Source: Chromera velia
Taxonomy: Eukaryota; Sar; Chromeraceae
Assembly (NCBI GenBank): GCA_018398765.1
Contig: JAHBMJ010002591.1
Span: forward strand, 27,501-75,000
Reading direction: 5' to 3'
DNA length: 47,500 bases
A program made the translations under genes and the position numbers. The notes under the pieces were generated by a model. It saw nothing but the letters and a program-made list of their open reading frames with translations. It did no database searches and had not been told where the DNA came from. The first letter of the stretch is position 1. Each line of letters opens with the position of its first letter. Of this stretch, positions 46,901 through 47,500 are shown piece by piece.

Positions 46901-47378
46901 TCTGTATGAAAATAAATGAATAAACGAGTCACTCACCCACCTTGACGGAGGGAAATCCGGAAACTCCACCAGGGACTGGATCGACAGGAGTCCCAGAGGG
47001 TCTACAGACTGGGCAACTTGGCATACCTGTAGTCATTCATTCATTCAAGCAATCGAGTGCGTTGTTCTCTTCCCGCACTCGTTGCGTAATTGGATTCATT
47101 TGGACACAAAGGAAGGGCTTCCTCATTTCATTGTTGATTCTGCTCCCTCCCTGTACACACAAGGATTCATTTGGACACAAAGGAAGGGCTTCCTCATTTC
47201 ATTGTTGATTCTGCTCCCTCCCTGTACACACAAGAAGGCAGACCTTCAAACAAAAACTTAATTCAGAACTAGATGAGTGCATACAGGCGTCCGGAAAGAA
47301 GAGCACAACTTCTGAGTCAGACAGAGGCAACACGAGCCAGCCGTTTCGTCCACACCGGGGCGAACACCAAATATCTCT
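39406..47378 (-). CDS. Diverged DEAD-box RNA helicase, DDX28-like (partial at right edge)
   Basis: Exons supported by motif and phase: 45746-45681 (DLVVSTPHQF, motif Ib), 45169-45067 (VVFDESDLLF, motif II), 44266-44203, 43979-43911 (FIFVGATVPQ, motif III), 43608-43208 (TLVFVNNQ), 42748-42637 (VVSFHRAM), 42226-42154 (IIATDLTAYGLD, motif V), 41487-40294 (HRAGRTGRAG, motif VI), 39786-39406 (tail, TGA 39406-39408). Likely upstream exons: 47378-47323, 47026-46941 (LLSIQS, Q motif), 46830-46801, 46435-46223 (RPRPVLYAP, motif Ia), about 45842-45786. Joins near 46.2, 46.0 and 44.3-45.0 kb are unresolved. VGAT for SAT resembles mitochondrial DDX28, which acts in ribosome assembly. No GKT Walker A was found, so ATP use is doubtful. 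An acidic/basic Glu-Arg insert sits between motifs III and IV. The C-terminal 500 residues are low-complexity and acidic. The start is not in view. Confidence 0.8.
40024..40124. repeat. 32-bp direct repeat in last helicase intron
   Basis: The 32 bases at 40024-40055 recur without change at 40093-40124. The two copies are separated by CATT repeats and an A-rich run. Confidence 0.9.
41516..41880. repeat. Tandem duplication and microsatellites, helicase intron
   Basis: A block of about 115-125 bases (GAGAGGGAGTGGGAGAGGG.. through ATGCATTCACTTTTATGTAT) occurs twice, at about 41549-41663 and 41721-41843. The second copy carries a small AAGAAAAAAGAAG expansion. TG, CT and GA runs border both copies. 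Confidence 0.85.
42093..42153. repeat. (GACA)n tract at helicase donor
   Basis: GACA units, CTGT on the sense strand, starting right at the donor of the motif V exon (exon end 42154). Confidence 0.9.
43847..43901. repeat. (CA)n(GA)n microsatellite, helicase intron
   Basis: A CA run followed by a GA run, reading (CT)n(GT)n on the sense strand, about ten bases past the end of the motif III exon at 43911. Confidence 0.9.
44739..44799. repeat. (GAAA)n microsatellite, helicase intron
   Basis: GAAA units with some GAGAAA variants, CTTT on the sense strand. A short CT run lies at about 44899-44918. Confidence 0.88.
46165..46248 (-). repeat. Duplicated exon end with 5' splice site
   Basis: The 33 bases at 46216-46248 (3' end of the helicase motif Ia exon plus its GTAGGT donor, minus strand) recur at 46165-46197 with two mismatches. 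The gap between copies is 18 bases. The second copy would itself be a possible donor. Confidence 0.88.
46847..46960 (-). repeat. Duplicated exon end with 5' splice site
   Basis: The 36 bases at 46925-46960 (end of the Q-motif exon plus GTGGGTGAGT donor, minus strand) recur at 46847-46882 with three mismatches (GTGGGTAAGT donor). A partial third copy (TCACTTACCCACCTT) lies at 46883-46897. Confidence 0.88.
47092..47233 (-). repeat. Perfect 71-bp tandem duplication
   Basis: Two identical 71-bp units, 47092-47162 and 47163-47233. On the minus strand each begins with TTGTGTGTACAG, an acceptor-like sequence, followed by GGAGGGAGCAG. Identity implies a recent duplication, an assembly artefact or ongoing length change. 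It lies in an intron of my helicase model. Confidence 0.93.
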
Positions 47379-47500
47379 CTGAGGGCATCGCAGGGACAGA
47401 GGGAGGGAGGGAGGGAAGCAGTGGCGAACTCTTGACGCATATTGATGACACTGTGGAGCGGTAACTTCAGGCATCTAGCTTTTCCCCGTTCGCAGACGGG

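Noticed and set aside
5344-47233. CRISPR-like or phage-like arrays among the many short repeats
   Set aside because: Units are simple microsatellites or local duplications without regular unique spacers, and the gene content is clearly eukaryotic.

Overview
The window looks like nuclear DNA of a microbial eukaryote, most likely an alveolate with a secondary plastid of the Chromera type. The genes are built from many short exons. Introns run from about 50 to over 900 bases and are full of simple repeats, and their 3' ends nearly always read GCAG. One gene starts with a signal peptide followed by Phe and a plastid-leader-like stretch. The lineage is an inference from gene style, not from a marker gene. 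No rRNA, tRNA, CRISPR or bacterial-type operon was seen.

Layout, left to right. 1-5063: two head-to-tail copies of an ankyrin-repeat gene (1366-2388 and 2974-3723), both broken. The first has a nonsense codon and a 289-bp MITE-like insertion with terminal inverted repeats and an 8-bp target duplication. AT-rich intergenic DNA follows. 5064-9583 (minus): a complete ten-exon UCHL3-type ubiquitin C-terminal hydrolase with all four catalytic residues. 10383-12511 (plus): a two-exon ClpP-family protein with a probable plastid leader and all three catalytic residues replaced (ClpR-like). The UCH and ClpR genes diverge from a shared 0.8-kb interval holding a GC-rich island. 13815-14255 (minus): a small secreted protein of unknown family.

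15108-37890 (plus): one very large gene. I could join 30 exons whose phases all agree, giving about 4171 residues. The protein is helical/coiled-coil in the first 2500 residues and disordered, Ser/Pro/Arg-rich after that. I recognise no family. 37891-39405 is AT-rich intergenic DNA between convergent genes. 39406 to the right edge (minus) is a diverged DEAD-box helicase resembling organellar DDX28-type proteins. It has DESD, GAT and an intact HRAGRTGRAG, but no Walker A GKT was found, and the gene probably runs past the window.

There is no pathway shared by all genes. Themes of note are heavy use of GTCAGT splice donors, small tandem duplications lying across exon/intron borders, and pyrimidine-rich intron microsatellites that mostly follow the direction of transcription. 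Exon borders were found by eye from reading frame, GT/AG sites, phase agreement and family motifs. There is no transcript evidence.
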